A DNA stretch of 5,798 nucleotides from Candidatus Aminicenantota bacterium (lineage in GTDB: Bacteria > Acidobacteriota > Aminicenantia > Aminicenantales > Aminicenantaceae): contig WTAW01000332.1 of NCBI GenBank assembly GCA_013139435.1, forward strand, positions 1 through 5,798, written 5' to 3'. This document shows positions 5,632 through 5,798 of the stretch, one piece after another; position 1 is the first letter of the stretch, and each line of letters begins with the position of its first letter. A program made the translations under genes and the position numbers. A model generated the notes under the pieces. That model was given only the letters and a program-made list of their open reading frames with translations, was not told where the DNA came from and ran no database searches.

Positions 5632-5798
5632 CTAGAAAGGCTTCAAGAAGATGCAGTTAAAGACTTTGGGTCGCCCTGTCCTGTCGCTGCGGACTTCTCC
5701 CCGCAAATAACAGGTAGGCGGAGAGTCAAAGGTCAAGCATTTCGTCTCCCCCACACCCTCCAGGAGTCCTGTCTCATCCTCAAACAGGAAAAAGTATT
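5632..5798 (-). CDS. C-terminal fragment, probable OB-fold end of a DNA polymerase III alpha (DnaE)-like protein
   Basis: An open minus-strand frame enters from beyond the right edge (first full codon 5796-5794) and runs 54 codons to TAG at 5634-5632. The visible product begins YFFLFEDETGLLEGVG, continues through CYLRGEVRSDRTGRPKVFN and ends FLKPF. The pattern 'F-x-L/F-EDETG' followed by a strand ending in RGEV resembles the OB-fold (tRNA_anti type) near the C-terminus of bacterial DnaE polymerases, where FxTLEDETG and a later GxV strand are typical. The stretch between the two blocks is shorter than I expect, and only a short piece is visible. RecG, aspartyl-tRNA synthetase or another OB protein is less likely given the C-terminal position. 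The reading frame is well supported because it remains open and protein-like to the edge; the family assignment is moderate. Confidence 0.5.
   Translation of the reverse strand, partial: YFFLFEDETGLLEGVGETKCLTFDSPPTCYLRGEVRSDRTGRPKVFNCIFLKPF

Noticed and set aside
5604..5654. 8-bp inverted repeat GCATCTTC / GAAGATGC flanking the LiaF-like promoter -35 region
   Set aside because: The 35-nt loop, the lack of a T-run and one arm lying in coding sequence make chance pairing the simplest explanation.

Overview
This is a bacterial chromosome segment of mid GC content by eye, with short intergenic gaps, Shine-Dalgarno sequences and sigma70-like promoters. A two-subunit 2-oxoacid:ferredoxin oxidoreductase points to an anaerobic or microaerophilic lifestyle. 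The sequence alone does not fix the lineage. I see no mobile element, tRNA, rRNA, CRISPR array or phage gene.

Layout. On the plus strand, the 3' end of a DUF72 (YecE-like) gene (2-277) is followed after 6 bp by a complete fold-type III PLP-dependent decarboxylase related to diaminopimelate decarboxylase (284-1525). These converge on a minus-strand block. Read in its own direction from the right edge, that block has: the last 54 codons of a protein with an OB-fold-like end resembling the C-terminus of DNA polymerase III alpha (5632-5798); a four-helix membrane protein with a LiaF-like C-terminal domain (4855-5544); korA (3024-4730, or to 4742); korB (2129-2992); and a 1-Cys peroxiredoxin (1580-2047). 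No stretch above 300 bases lacks a gene; the longest gap is 112 bp.

Transcription. The LiaF-like gene has its own good promoter (TTGACT-17-TATAAA) and a rho-independent terminator whose stem overlaps its stop codon. The korAB pair has a separate promoter candidate (TTGAAT-17-AATAAT) with a perfect 12-bp palindrome on its -35 box. I see no terminator between korB and the peroxiredoxin, so korA-korB-prx may be one transcript. KorAB would make or consume acyl-CoA with reduced ferredoxin, and the peroxiredoxin could protect this oxygen-labile enzyme.

Most notable are sequence departures within known families. KorB has Gln where the third cysteine ligand of the [4Fe-4S] cluster is expected. The decarboxylase has EPGK and VNGG where LysA enzymes have EPGR and VDAG, which suggests a different substrate. 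I found no convincing wholly new system.
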